Shown here one piece after another: positions 51,466 through 60,399 of a stretch of 64,000 nt of DNA. Source of the DNA: Humibacillus xanthopallidus (GTDB taxonomy: Bacteria > Actinomycetota > Actinomycetes > Actinomycetales > Dermatophilaceae); contig NZ_VFPM01000003.1 of assembly GCF_006716675.1 (NCBI RefSeq), positions 248,001 through 312,000 of the forward strand, given 5' to 3'. Position 1 is the stretch's first letter. The number at the start of each line of letters is the position of its first letter. The position numbers and the translations under genes were made by a program. The notes beneath the pieces are model-generated. The model was given only the letters and a program-made list of their open reading frames with translations. It made no database searches and was not told the origin of the DNA.

Positions 51466-54465
51466 GTGCCCACTCGTAGGGTCCTGGCTGCCACGGCTGC
51501 CGCCATCACGCTCCTGGCCACTGGGCCCGGCGTTGCCGCGAACGCCGCGTCCGTGACGTCAGCCGCCCTCAGTGGCCGCGCTGGCGCCTTCGCGACAGCG
51601 GCTGCTGCGTTGACGCTGCCGGCAGGTTTCCAGCTCGTGGACTACCCCACGGGGCAGGCGGCATACAACCTGACGAACTTCGCCTGGCTGGATGATGGTG
51701 GCTTGCTGACGAGCGGCAAGAACGGCCTGATCACGTTCCTGCCTCCAGGCGGCACGGTGGCACGCGTCGTGGGCCAGGTACCATCCGTGAGGGCACTCGG
51801 CGACCACGGCTTCCTGGGCTTTGCGCCGGCCAACGACTACTCGTCCACGGGTCGGGTGTTCGTGTCGTACGACAAGGGCGATCCGGCGGGCACCGGTTTC
51901 GGGATGGTGGAGGAGTGGAAGGCGCTCCCCGCTGACAGTCCCACCAGCTTCACCCGGGTCCGCACCCTGATCGATGGCAGTCAGACCTCGCCGCAGCTGG
52001 CCCAGGTTCAGCACACCCACGGTATCGACTCTGTCGTGGTGGCCCCGGACGACACGTTGTTCGTCAGCATCGGAGATGACGCCCTCAACAACGGCGACCC
52101 CACGACCCTGCGCGCTCAGGACCTGAACCAGCCGTACGGCAAGGTGCTGCATCTCACCCCGGATGGTCAGGGCGTCCCCAGCAACCCGTTCTACTCCTCC
52201 GCTGCTCCTTCGTCGTGGCGCAGCATGATCTATGCCTACGGTTTCCGTAACCCGTTCCGCTTCGCCCTCGACCCGCGCTCCGGTGTGCCGCATCTGGGTG
52301 ACGTCGGCTGGAGCACCACCGAGGAGGTCAACACCCTGGTGCCGGGAGCCAACGCCGGCTGGCCGTGCTATGAAGGGCCTGCCCAGACCACGTTCTCGAC
52401 CTACAGCGTCTGCCAGGCGCTCTACGCCGCCGGCTCGGCGCGGATGCCGATCTGGTCCTACCGGCACGACGAGTCGGGTGTGCAGGCGGGGGCCGCGGTG
52501 GTGGGCGGTGTCCACTACACGGGCACGTCCTATCCGAGTCAGTACCGCAACTCCTTCTTCTTCGGCGACTACGCCCGCCACAACCTGTGGACCCTGGCGA
52601 CCGACACCGCCGGCGCGATGACGAGGGCGCCGGAGAGCGCCGGCTTCGCGACCGACGCCGGCGGCCCGGTCGCCTTCCACACAGGCCCGAACGGCGACGT
52701 GACCTACGCCGACCTCCTCAGCGGCCAGGTCCGGCGCCTCGTCTACCAGGTCGGCAACCGCGCCCCGGTGGCCACGTTCAGCTCAAACACCGATGCGGCC
52801 ACCAAGACGGTCGCCTTCTCAGCGGCAGACTCCTACGACCTGGATGGTGACGCGCTGACGTACAGCTGGGACTTCGGGGACGGCGCGAGCGCGACCGGGC
52901 TGACCGCCGTGCACACGTACGTGACAGCGGACCCCATGACGGTGGCCCTGTCCGTCCGTGACCAGCTGGGGGCCACGACCACCGCTACGACCACGATCTA
53001 TCCCGACAACGAAACCCCACTGCTCACCCTCACCGCCCCTGCCGCGTCAACCACCTACGCGGTGGGGGACGTCGTCGAGCTGTCCGCGACCGCCACTGAC
53101 GCTGAAGACGGCCCGGTGACGGTCAGCTGGGACACGAGCCTGCTGCACTGCCCGTTCGCCGGCAGCTGCCACGTGCACCCCGACGGCGACCCGGTGACGG
53201 GCCCGACATACAGCAAGCCGTTCACCGACCACGGCGCGGACACGACCATGCTGGTCACCGCCCACGTCGTGGACTCCAAGGGCGCCACGGCGACGACCAC
53301 CTATGAAGCCGAGCCCACGCTGCGCACCATCGCGGTGGACAGCCCGGTGGCCGTGAACATCAACGGGGTGACTGCTGCCTCAGCCCAGGTGGTTGCTGGC
53401 TCCAGCGTGGAGCTCGTCGCCCCGGTGACCTCCACCTACTGGTCCTTCGCCGACTGGAGCGACGGGGGTGCGGCCGCCCACGCCATCACCATGCCCAACG
53501 TTGACCTCAGTGTCAGCGCTCGGTACACGACCGCGATCGACGCCAAGTACACCGCGCTGGGGGGGAGCTCCGCCTTCCTGGGGAGTCCGACCACACCCGA
53601 GTACGACGTCGCCGGGGGTCGGGCCCGCAACTACACGGGCGGTCGCCTGTACTGGAGCGCTGCCACCGGCGCCCACGAGGCGCACGGCGCAATCCTGACC
53701 AGGTACCTCGCCGCCGGGGGACCGACGGTCCTCGGGTTCCCCACCACCGATCAGGTGGCCGTCACCGGCGGCCTGGCGGTCTACTTCACCAAGGCCCGGA
53801 TCTACTGGTCGTCGACAACCGGAGCGCGCCTGCTCAACGGCGCGATCCTGACCAAGTACCTCGCGGTCGGCGGCCCCGACCGGTACGGGCTACCCACGAC
53901 CGACGTCACCGCGGTGACCGGTGGGTGGTACGCCCACTTCACCGGCGGACGCAGCATCTACTACTCCGCCACGACCGGAGCGCACCTCGTGAAGGGAGGG
54001 ATCCGGACCAAATACCTCGCCACTGGGGGACCGACGGTCCGCGGATTCCCCACCACCGATGAGATCGGAGTGACCGCCGGGCTGGCCACGTACTTCACCA
54101 AGGCCCGCATCTACTGGTCGTCGACAACCGGAGCGCGCCTCGTCAACGGCGCGATCCTCACCAAGTACCTCGCGGCCGGCGGCCCCGACCGGTACGGGCT
54201 ACCCACGACCGACGTCACCGCGGTGACCGGTGGGTGGTACGCCCACTTCACCGGCGGACGCAGCATCTTCTACTCCGGCACGACCGGAGCGCACCTCGTC
54301 TACGGCGCGATCCGCACGAAGTACGCGTCAATGGGCTACCAGACCTCCTGCCTCGGGTTTCCCACCACCGACGAGTACGCCATCACCGACGGCCGCCGCA
54401 ACCGCTTCGCCCATGGAAGCATCACGTACCGCTACAGCACCAACACGACCACCTCCAGCTGCTAG
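51466..54465 (+). CDS. secreted sugar dehydrogenase-like beta-propeller with PKD and LGFP repeats
   Basis: A 999-residue exported protein from GTG 51466 behind GGGGAGGA, with a signal peptide (TAAAITLLATGPGVAANA). Residues of about 50-430 are a soluble PQQ glucose/sorbosone-dehydrogenase-type propeller (HGFLGFAPANDY, DDTLFVSIGDDA, RNPFRFALDPRSG). A PKD domain follows (YSWDFGDGASATG), then an Ig-like region. The C terminus is a string of LGFP-type cell-wall repeats (LGFPTTDQVAV, YGLPTTDVTAV, RGFPTTDEIGV). The protein is probably retained on the wall, where LGFP repeats bind. Catalytic activity is not proven by motifs alone. Confidence 0.8.
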   Translation: MPTRRVLAATAAAITLLATGPGVAANAASVTSAALSGRAGAFATAAAALTLPAGFQLVDYPTGQAAYNLTNFAWLDDGGLLTSGKNGLITFLPPGGTVARVVGQVPSVRALGDHGFLGFAPANDYSSTGRVFVSYDKGDPAGTGFGMVEEWKALPADSPTSFTRVRTLIDGSQTSPQLAQVQHTHGIDSVVVAPDDTLFVSIGDDALNNGDPTTLRAQDLNQPYGKVLHLTPDGQGVPSNPFYSSAAPSSWRSMIYAYGFRNPFRFALDPRSGVPHLGDVGWSTTEEVNTLVPGANAGWPCYEGPAQTTFSTYSVCQALYAAGSARMPIWSYRHDESGVQAGAAVVGGVHYTGTSYPSQYRNSFFFGDYARHNLWTLATDTAGAMTRAPESAGFATDAGGPVAFHTGPNGDVTYADLLSGQVRRLVYQVGNRAPVATFSSNTDAATKTVAFSAADSYDLDGDALTYSWDFGDGASATGLTAVHTYVTADPMTVALSVRDQLGATTTATTTIYPDNETPLLTLTAPAASTTYAVGDVVELSATATDAEDGPVTVSWDTSLLHCPFAGSCHVHPDGDPVTGPTYSKPFTDHGADTTMLVTAHVVDSKGATATTTYEAEPTLRTIAVDSPVAVNINGVTAASAQVVAGSSVELVAPVTSTYWSFADWSDGGAAAHAITMPNVDLSVSARYTTAIDAKYTALGGSSAFLGSPTTPEYDVAGGRARNYTGGRLYWSAATGAHEAHGAILTRYLAAGGPTVLGFPTTDQVAVTGGLAVYFTKARIYWSSTTGARLLNGAILTKYLAVGGPDRYGLPTTDVTAVTGGWYAHFTGGRSIYYSATTGAHLVKGGIRTKYLATGGPTVRGFPTTDEIGVTAGLATYFTKARIYWSSTTGARLVNGAILTKYLAAGGPDRYGLPTTDVTAVTGGWYAHFTGGRSIFYSGTTGAHLVYGAIRTKYASMGYQTSCLGFPTTDEYAITDGRRNRFAHGSITYRYSTNTTTSSC
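53716..54333 (+). repeat. two tandem 309-bp LGFP units
   Basis: The DNA from 53716 recurs 309 bp (103 codons) later from 54025. Each unit encodes two LGFP modules. Long stretches are identical, for example about 78 bp from 53881 and from 54190 (opening CGGTACGGGCTACCCACGAC). Boundaries are approximate. The identity points to a recent duplication or gene conversion within the open frame. Confidence 0.8.
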
Positions 54466-54724
54466 CTGCGCTGGTCCGACAGGTTCCTCCAGACGATGAC
54501 GAAGAGGTGAGTCGCGCAGTCCGTCCTCCTGGCCGAGTGCATGCCGAACCGGACCGGTACAGCCTCGGCCAGGTGGTGGCCGACATGGTGTTCCGTCGGT
54601 GACAGTGACGTTGGAATGGGCCGCCCACGGGTCATCGACGGCGCGTTCCGCGGCTGCCGGTCGGTACTGTTGACTGCTCAGTGTGACGTCGCACGCCGGT
54701 GCACGCGCCTGGGCGGAGGGCTCC

Positions 54725-55291
54725 ATGGGTAAGTTGATCTACGCAGCCAACACCTCACTCGACGGCTTCCTCGAGGACGAGACGGGGTCGTTCGACTGGT
54801 CCGTGCCGGACGAGGACGTGCACGCGTTCTGGAACGAGCACGAGCGGCACATCGGCACGTCGCTCTACGGGCGACGCATGTACGAGACGATGAGTGTCTG
54901 GGAGAGCGACGACTGGTTGGTGGACGAGTCCCCGGTGGTCCGCGAGTACGCCGAGATCTGGCGTGACGCCGACAAGGTCGTCTACTCCACCTTGCTCGCC
55001 GACGTGTCGACCACCCGCACACGCATCGAGCGGCAGTTCGAGCCCGAGGCTGTGCGACGGCTCAAGGAGACCTCCAGCTCCGACCTCAGCATCGGAGGTG
55101 CGGGGATCGCGGCCGAGGCCTTCCGACACGGCCTGGTCGACGAGTGCGTCCTGCTCCTCTGCCCGGTCCTCGTCGGTGGCGGCAAGCCGGCTCTACCTCG
55201 AGGCATACGACTCGACCTCGAGCTGCGTGACCAGCGTCGATTCGACAACGGCGTGGTCTACGTGCGCTACGCCGTCCGGCACCCCGCCTGA
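54725..55291 (+). CDS. dihydrofolate reductase family (RibD C-terminal) protein
   Basis: A 188-residue reductase-fold protein. It opens GKLIYAANTSLDGFLEDETG, continues SLYGRRMYETM, and ends SSDLSIGGAGIAAEAFRHGL, VDECVLLLCPVLVGGGKP and RFDNGVVYVRY, all typical of the RibD_C/DHFR-like family of short actinobacterial proteins. NADPH-dependent reduction of an unknown substrate is likely. ATG 54725 follows GGAGGGC. In the 259 bp upstream I see no other gene. Confidence 0.88.
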   Translation: MGKLIYAANTSLDGFLEDETGSFDWSVPDEDVHAFWNEHERHIGTSLYGRRMYETMSVWESDDWLVDESPVVREYAEIWRDADKVVYSTLLADVSTTRTRIERQFEPEAVRRLKETSSSDLSIGGAGIAAEAFRHGLVDECVLLLCPVLVGGGKPALPRGIRLDLELRDQRRFDNGVVYVRYAVRHPA

Positions 55292-55320
55292 GAGCGAGCT
55301 CCGGATGCGCGGGGCGGCCG

Positions 55321-56223
55321 TCAGCCCGAGCGACGCCTGTCGTTCGGGCTGGGCGCCGCGACTGGTTCATGGGTGGTCGGGTTCTCCCTCGGAGCCGGGT
55401 TGTCCACGCCGTTGACAGGGTGCGCCCAGAACTCACGGATGAGCGTGGCGGTGGCCGCCGCCGCCTCGAGCGGCACGAGGTAGGCGGCGTCAGGCACGAT
55501 GGCGGTGCGCCCGTGCGGGAGGAGGCGGGCGGCGGCCTCGGCCTGATCGGGCGTGAATCCGGCGTGCTCACTGCCGGTGACGATCAAGGTCGGGGTCGTG
55601 ATCTGCGTCAGCTGGGGGGTCAGGTCTTCGCGCCCCAGCGAAATCGAGAGCACGGCATTGCGCAGCATCCGGCGCCTGGCGTGGCGGAGGCTGTCGCACA
55701 CGAGGTCGACGGCTTCGGGGTCGTGGCCTCGCGTGTGGGTCGACAGCAGCACCTTCGTGACGCCGGAAAGCACGGGCGTGATCGGCCCGAGGACCCCGTG
55801 AAGGGCCAGGAGCGGGTAGGTCCGCCGACGTTCCGCTGGAGACAAGGACGCGACCGGTGTTCCGAGCGTGACGAGCGTTCGGCACTGCTCCGGGTGGTCG
55901 GCCGCGAGCTGGAGGCCGACGTGCCCGCCCCACGCGTTGCCGACCCAGTCCACCGGCTCGGTCACTGACATCGCGTGCAGGACCTGCCGTGCCCCGGTCA
56001 CGCAGTCGCGCAAGGTGTACCGGCGTCCGGGATCTCCGCTCGCGCCGTGGCCGGGTCCGTCGATGATGACCAGGCAGCGGTCCTGCGCGAGGGCGGGAAC
56101 AACCCGATCCCAGGAACGCGCATCCATGAACAGGCTCGGCCACAGCACGGCTGGGAGGCCGCTACCGACCACCCGGACTGCAAGGGGCCCGACCACGGTG
56201 TCGATCGCGTTTTGATGCGTCAT
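55321..56223 (-). CDS. alpha/beta-hydrolase fold protein lacking catalytic Ser and His
   Basis: A 300-residue alpha/beta-hydrolase from ATG 56223 behind CAGGAGGG. The core is present (IIDGPGHGASGDPG, and TPTLIVTGSEHAGFTPDQAE). At the nucleophile elbow the sequence is GNAWGGH, with Ala where G-x-S-x-G needs Ser. Near the C terminus the expected GxxHLVPLE is DAAYLVPLE, with Tyr for His. Two of the triad are therefore lost, and a non-catalytic or altered role is likely. The C-terminal tail is Pro/Asn-rich. It is divergent from a TetR gene and shares its operators. Confidence 0.8.
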   Translation of the reverse strand: MTHQNAIDTVVGPLAVRVVGSGLPAVLWPSLFMDARSWDRVVPALAQDRCLVIIDGPGHGASGDPGRRYTLRDCVTGARQVLHAMSVTEPVDWVGNAWGGHVGLQLAADHPEQCRTLVTLGTPVASLSPAERRRTYPLLALHGVLGPITPVLSGVTKVLLSTHTRGHDPEAVDLVCDSLRHARRRMLRNAVLSISLGREDLTPQLTQITTPTLIVTGSEHAGFTPDQAEAAARLLPHGRTAIVPDAAYLVPLEAAAATATLIREFWAHPVNGVDNPAPRENPTTHEPVAAPSPNDRRRSG

Positions 56224-56234
56224 GATCCCTCCTG

Positions 56235-56280
56235 TTGACAGTGTCAACCATTACTATCCGCAACAGGTTGACACTGTCAA
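56235..56280. promoter_or_regulatory. twin TetR operators between hydrolase and TetR genes
   Basis: TTGACAGTGTCAA at 56235-56247 and TTGACACTGTCAA at 56268-56280 are two 13-bp palindromes 33 bp apart. They are placed to control both divergent starts (56223 and 56297), as expected of an autoregulated TetR repressor. Confidence 0.75.
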
Positions 56281-56296
56281 TAGATTGGGGTGAGGG

Positions 56297-56923
56297 ATGG
56301 CCGATACGGCATCCGAAGCCGAGGACAGGCTGGAATCGAGGCTCCTGCGCGCCGCCTTGAAGGAGCTGGCGGACGCACCGGTGGAGCAACTCAGCATGCG
56401 CCACGTCGCGCAGTCGCTCGGGGTCAGCCACCAGGCGCCGTACGTGCATTTCGGTAGCAGGAAACGGTTCCTGGCGGCTGTGGCAGGGACCGGCCTGGCC
56501 GAGGCGACGGCACGGGCCCGTGCGGCGGTGGAGGCCGCGGGGGACCGCCCACCGGCCCGTCTGCACGCTCTGGCCGATGCGTATCTGGACTTCATCCGCG
56601 AGCACCCGCACGTCCACGACCTCGCACACGGGCCCACCGTCGCCAAGGCCGACCACCCCCTGCTCCAGCGGGCCGCGATCCAGTACTGGGACCTGCTCCA
56701 CGACACGATCGCGTCCTGTCAACCGCAGGGAACCTCCGAGGCCGAGGTCCTGTGCCGGGCGGCCGTGGCCTGGTCGACGGTGTACGGCATCTCCCGACTC
56801 TCTGCCTTCGGCCAGCTCCCAGACTCCGTCCCCGCATCCGCCGGCGAGCTGATCCACGGAGCCATCGACCAGCTCCTCGCCGGCTGGCAGCACGGCATGA
56901 CCGACCCCTCCCAGAGGTCGTGA
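56297..56923 (+). CDS. TetR family transcriptional repressor
   Basis: A 208-residue repressor. The helix-turn-helix is LSMRHVAQSLGVSHQAPYVHFGSRKRFLAAVA (residues of about 34-65), preceded by a helix LLRAALKELADAP. The C-terminal ligand domain is helical (IREHPHVHDLAHGPTVAKAD). The ligand is unknown. It ends 5 bp before the convergent SulP gene's stop. With twin palindromes in the divergent promoter it probably represses itself and the pseudo-hydrolase. Confidence 0.92.
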   Translation: MADTASEAEDRLESRLLRAALKELADAPVEQLSMRHVAQSLGVSHQAPYVHFGSRKRFLAAVAGTGLAEATARARAAVEAAGDRPPARLHALADAYLDFIREHPHVHDLAHGPTVAKADHPLLQRAAIQYWDLLHDTIASCQPQGTSEAEVLCRAAVAWSTVYGISRLSAFGQLPDSVPASAGELIHGAIDQLLAGWQHGMTDPSQRS

Positions 56924-56928
56924 TTCAC

Positions 56929-58551
56929 CTATGACGCGGCGATGATGGCCTGCTCAAGACGCGGGACGACCGTGAGGACCTTGCCGAGCCCCGCTCGGAG
57001 AACGATGTTCTCGGCATCCGTCGAGAGCTCGGCGAGGAAGACGCGGATGCCGCGAGCGGCGAAGTCTGTGGCCTGTCGACGCAGGACCTCGGTGCCCGTG
57101 AAGTCGATGTCGTCCATGGCCGCCGCGTCGAGGACGACGGCCTGAACCGGGGCGGTCGCGGCAGCCACGAGGTCGCGCACTCGCTCGTCGAAGTAGGCGG
57201 CGTTCTCGAAGAAGAGCCCGGTGCCGAATCGGTAGACGAGGATGCCGTCCATCGGGGTGCCAGGCTGCACCCGGCCGAGGAGGCGCGGCGCGACGTCGCC
57301 GTCGGAGACGAGCACCTCGTCGTGCGGCTGGTGCTGGCGCCGGAGCCGGTCGACGAGAGAGACGAGCACGGCGAGCAGGATGCCCTGCTCCACGCCGACG
57401 AAGGCGACGACGACGAGGGCCAGCATCGCCGCGCCGAACTCGAACAGTCGGGTGCGCCGGACCGCCTGGAGCTGGCCGACCTTGACGAGACCGACGCCGA
57501 TCGCGAAGACGACGCCGTCCAGCACGGGGGAGGGCAGGTACTCGAACAACCCCGTGGCGAAGAGCAGGACGATGCCGATGACCAGCGCCATGGTGATGTT
57601 GACGAGCTGGCTCCGGCTGCCGGCGCCGTCACCGGCGGAGGTCCGCGGCGGGCTGCCGTTGATGGCAAAGCCACCCGTGAGGGCACTGCCGGTGTTGGCC
57701 GCGGCGAGCCCGTAGAGGTCCTGGTTGGTGTTGTCGCGGTAGCCGTTCTTGGTGGCGAAGCTGCGGGCAACGGCCGCACTCTGCGCAAGGATGACGACTG
57801 CGATGGCAGCGGCGGTTGCCGTGAGCCGCGTGAGCTCACCGGCGTCGAAGGTCGGGAGGGTCAGGCTGGGCAGTCCCGCCGGCACGTCCCCGACCATCGA
57901 CACGCCGCGGCCCTCGGCGCCGATGAGGGCTGCGACCACGCTGAAGACCACGACCGCGAGGAGGGCTGCGGGGAGCTTGGGTAGCACCCGTTCCATGAAG
58001 AGCATCGACACGACGACCCCGAGCGCGAGCGCGGCAGAGGTCACGTTGATGTGTCCGAGGTTGGTCACGGTGGCGACGAGCTTGTCCCACGTCGTCCCCG
58101 AGGCCGTGATGCCGAGCATCCCGGGTAGCTTGCCGATGATGAGCGAGACGCCGACCCCGCTGAGGAACCCGGCCAGCACGGGCTGCGAGATGAGGTCGGC
58201 GAGGAACCCGAGGCGCGCGATCGCCATGAGGAGCAGGATCGCGGCGGTGATGAGGCCGAGCACGGCAACGGTGCTCGCGTAGGTGGGACTCCCCGCGGCG
58301 ACGACGGCGCCGGCGCCGGCCGCGACGAGCGCTGCCGTCGCGGAGTCAGCTCCCACGACGAGCTGTCGCGTCGAGGCGATGAGCGCGAAGAGGATGGCAG
58401 GCAGCAATGCACAGTAGAGACCGGTCTGCACCGGCAGACCGGCGATGCTGGCATAGCCCAGTGACTCGGGAATGGCGATCGCAGCGACGGTGACGCCGGC
58501 GACCAGGTCGCCACGGAGCCACTGCCTCCGGTATCCCGTCAGGAGCGCCAT
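56929..58551 (-). CDS. SulP-family anion transporter with STAS domain
   Basis: A 540-residue permease. The sulfate-transporter core opens VAAIAIPESLGYASIAGLPV and continues QLVVGADSATAALVAAGAGA, with about 12 helices. A C-terminal STAS domain follows (VVLDAAAMDDIDFTGTEVLRR). SulP proteins carry sulfate, bicarbonate or other anions; the substrate here is not set by sequence. ATG 58551 is used; a GTG at 58569 is possible. Sulfate uptake would fit the sulfatase genes 2 kb away, but nothing more than proximity supports it. Confidence 0.9.
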   Translation of the reverse strand: MALLTGYRRQWLRGDLVAGVTVAAIAIPESLGYASIAGLPVQTGLYCALLPAILFALIASTRQLVVGADSATAALVAAGAGAVVAAGSPTYASTVAVLGLITAAILLLMAIARLGFLADLISQPVLAGFLSGVGVSLIIGKLPGMLGITASGTTWDKLVATVTNLGHINVTSAALALGVVVSMLFMERVLPKLPAALLAVVVFSVVAALIGAEGRGVSMVGDVPAGLPSLTLPTFDAGELTRLTATAAAIAVVILAQSAAVARSFATKNGYRDNTNQDLYGLAAANTGSALTGGFAINGSPPRTSAGDGAGSRSQLVNITMALVIGIVLLFATGLFEYLPSPVLDGVVFAIGVGLVKVGQLQAVRRTRLFEFGAAMLALVVVAFVGVEQGILLAVLVSLVDRLRRQHQPHDEVLVSDGDVAPRLLGRVQPGTPMDGILVYRFGTGLFFENAAYFDERVRDLVAAATAPVQAVVLDAAAMDDIDFTGTEVLRRQATDFAARGIRVFLAELSTDAENIVLRAGLGKVLTVVPRLEQAIIAAS

Positions 58552-58647
58552 GGCGTCACCGTGGCACACCCCTCGCCCACGGCGTGGGCGAACTCGCGAA
58601 ACGACCCGCCACGATGGGAGATCGAAAGTGCGATCGGTGGGCCTGTC

Positions 58648-59946
58648 TCAGTCGCGGAGGCCTGGGGAGGTTTCGTCGGACATCCGGTTTGCCCGATGCA
58701 AAGCCGCAGCCGCGGGGCGAAGCTCGATGACATCGACTGGTCCACCGGGCTCCGGACCGGCGGCCGTGGCAGCCCGGCCGTAGCGCCCGGCCAGCGGTGC
58801 CGCGCTGAGCCCGTGGGCCAGCACGCTGACGAGCACGGTGACCGTCACGATGGCCACCGCCTCGTCCGACACCGGCCCCAGGGACTCGAGGGCGAGGAGC
58901 GCGAAGACGAGGGAGGCCAGCCCCCTGGGGCCGAACCACCCGACGAACAGCACTGTCCTGCGGTCGAGTCCGCTGCCGAGCAGCGACAGCGCCACGGGCA
59001 GCATCCGCACCACGGTGAGGCTCAACGCGGCATACAGGAGCATGAGTGGGTCGACGCGTTCGAGCATGATGGGGACGGCGATGGCGCCGAACGCCAGCCA
59101 CACGAGGGACGAGACCAGTGCACCCGCCTGCTCGAGGAAGACCAGCTCCTCGGGCCCCCGGCGCCCGGCGCAGGCGCCGAAGGCCAGCCCTCCGCAGAAC
59201 GCGGCGACGAACCCGTTGCCGTCGAAGGCGAGGGAGGCGGCATACGCCAGCAGACCGAGGGCGAGCACGGCGATGCCCGTGAAGTCCTCGGCTGCCAGGT
59301 CGTGCCTCCGGGCCAGGCGCAGGAGCCAGCCACCCGCAGCGCCGACGGCGGCCCCGATCACGACCCCGAGGGCCAGCTGGACGAGGGCGCGGCCGGCGCC
59401 CTCGTCGCCCTCGAGACCGGCCGCGGCCGCCGCGCCCGCGATGGCGACCATGACGATGGGCGTGGCGATCCCGTCGTTCAAGCCGCTCTCCACCGTGATG
59501 AGCTGACGGATGCGTGACGGCACGACCGGATTGGTGACGACGGGGATCCCGAGCGCTGCGTCGGTCGGCGCGAGGGCGGCTCCCACGAAGAGTGCCAACC
59601 AGAGCCCCAGCCCGGGCCAGAACCACGCAGCCAGGGCCCAGCCGAGCAGGACCGTCAGCGGCAGGCCGACGCCGAGCAGGCGCAGGTAACGCCCCACGTC
59701 AGGGCGCAGCTCGCGCATCGGCAGACGGGCGGCATCCGAGAAGAGCACCCAGACCAGGGTGATCTCGAGGAGGGGGGTGAGCGCGGCGGGCTCCTCGGGT
59801 CCCTCGACCACCCCTACCCACGCGAGCGCGGCACCGACGGCGATGAAGACGATCGGTGCCGTCAGGTCAGCGCGGGCCAGGCGCTTGGAGACCAGTCCCC
59901 AGCCGAACAGGGTGGCCGCGACGATGACGAGAGCGCTGGTATTCAT
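58648..59946 (-). CDS. CPA1/CPA2-type Na+/H+ antiporter family protein
   Basis: A 432-residue cation/proton antiporter with about twelve membrane helices. VGAALAPTDAALGIPVVTN has the conserved Asp-containing unwound-helix region, and TVESGLNDGIATPIVM matches the second conserved block with Glu and Asp. The C-terminal tail is polar. It would exchange Na+ or K+ for protons. ATG 59946 is the start; the GAP-family gene ends 27 bp upstream on the same strand, so the two may be cotranscribed. Confidence 0.85.
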   Translation of the reverse strand: MNTSALVIVAATLFGWGLVSKRLARADLTAPIVFIAVGAALAWVGVVEGPEEPAALTPLLEITLVWVLFSDAARLPMRELRPDVGRYLRLLGVGLPLTVLLGWALAAWFWPGLGLWLALFVGAALAPTDAALGIPVVTNPVVPSRIRQLITVESGLNDGIATPIVMVAIAGAAAAAGLEGDEGAGRALVQLALGVVIGAAVGAAGGWLLRLARRHDLAAEDFTGIAVLALGLLAYAASLAFDGNGFVAAFCGGLAFGACAGRRGPEELVFLEQAGALVSSLVWLAFGAIAVPIMLERVDPLMLLYAALSLTVVRMLPVALSLLGSGLDRRTVLFVGWFGPRGLASLVFALLALESLGPVSDEAVAIVTVTVLVSVLAHGLSAAPLAGRYGRAATAAGPEPGGPVDVIELRPAAAALHRANRMSDETSPGLRD

Positions 59947-59973
59947 GGCCGTTCCTTTGCAGGGGTCGGTGCA

Positions 59974-60399
59974 TCAGGTGAGGGGCGGGATGCCCTTCGA
60001 GATGAGGTCCACACCGAGCGCGAGGAAGAGCACGGTCATGACAGCATCGTGGTGAAGGGCGAGCCAGTCCTTGGTCGCGTCGAGCCTGGTGCGGGCGGAC
60101 TCGCCACCCACGAGGTAGTAGGTGACCGGGCCGGCGATCGTCAGGCTGGCGACGACGAAGACCAGGACGGCGATGACGGCGTTCGTCGTCGGGAGCGCCA
60201 GACCGGCAACGGCCGCGCCGGCGCCGGCCGCGAGAAGGAGGTTCTTCGGGTTCACGCCCGCCAGCAGCAGGCCGAGCGCGAACATCGGACCGTGGACCTT
60301 GGCTCGGCTCGAGAACAGCATGAGGATCACCGCGATGATCGGGACCGGGCTGATCGCGACGCCGACGGCGAAGGGGAGGACTGCGGCAATACCGTCCAC
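59974..60399 (-). CDS. GAP-family (Sap-like) membrane protein with internal deletion
   Basis: A 141-residue form of a family normally about 210-230 residues. It starts at GTG 60399 behind GAGGAG. VLPFAVGVAISPVPIIAVIL and SRAKVHGPMFALG are the family's first third, and LLLAGVNPKNLLLAAGAGAA and VTYYLVGGESARTRLDATKD its last third. The join FALG|LLLAGVNPKN (near 60270) omits the helix pair and loop that normally lie between, about 80 residues, with the frame preserved. Transport of lipids or small molecules is proposed for the family; this copy is probably defective. Confidence 0.75.
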   Translation of the reverse strand: MDGIAAVLPFAVGVAISPVPIIAVILMLFSSRAKVHGPMFALGLLLAGVNPKNLLLAAGAGAAVAGLALPTTNAVIAVLVFVVASLTIAGPVTYYLVGGESARTRLDATKDWLALHHDAVMTVLFLALGVDLISKGIPPLT

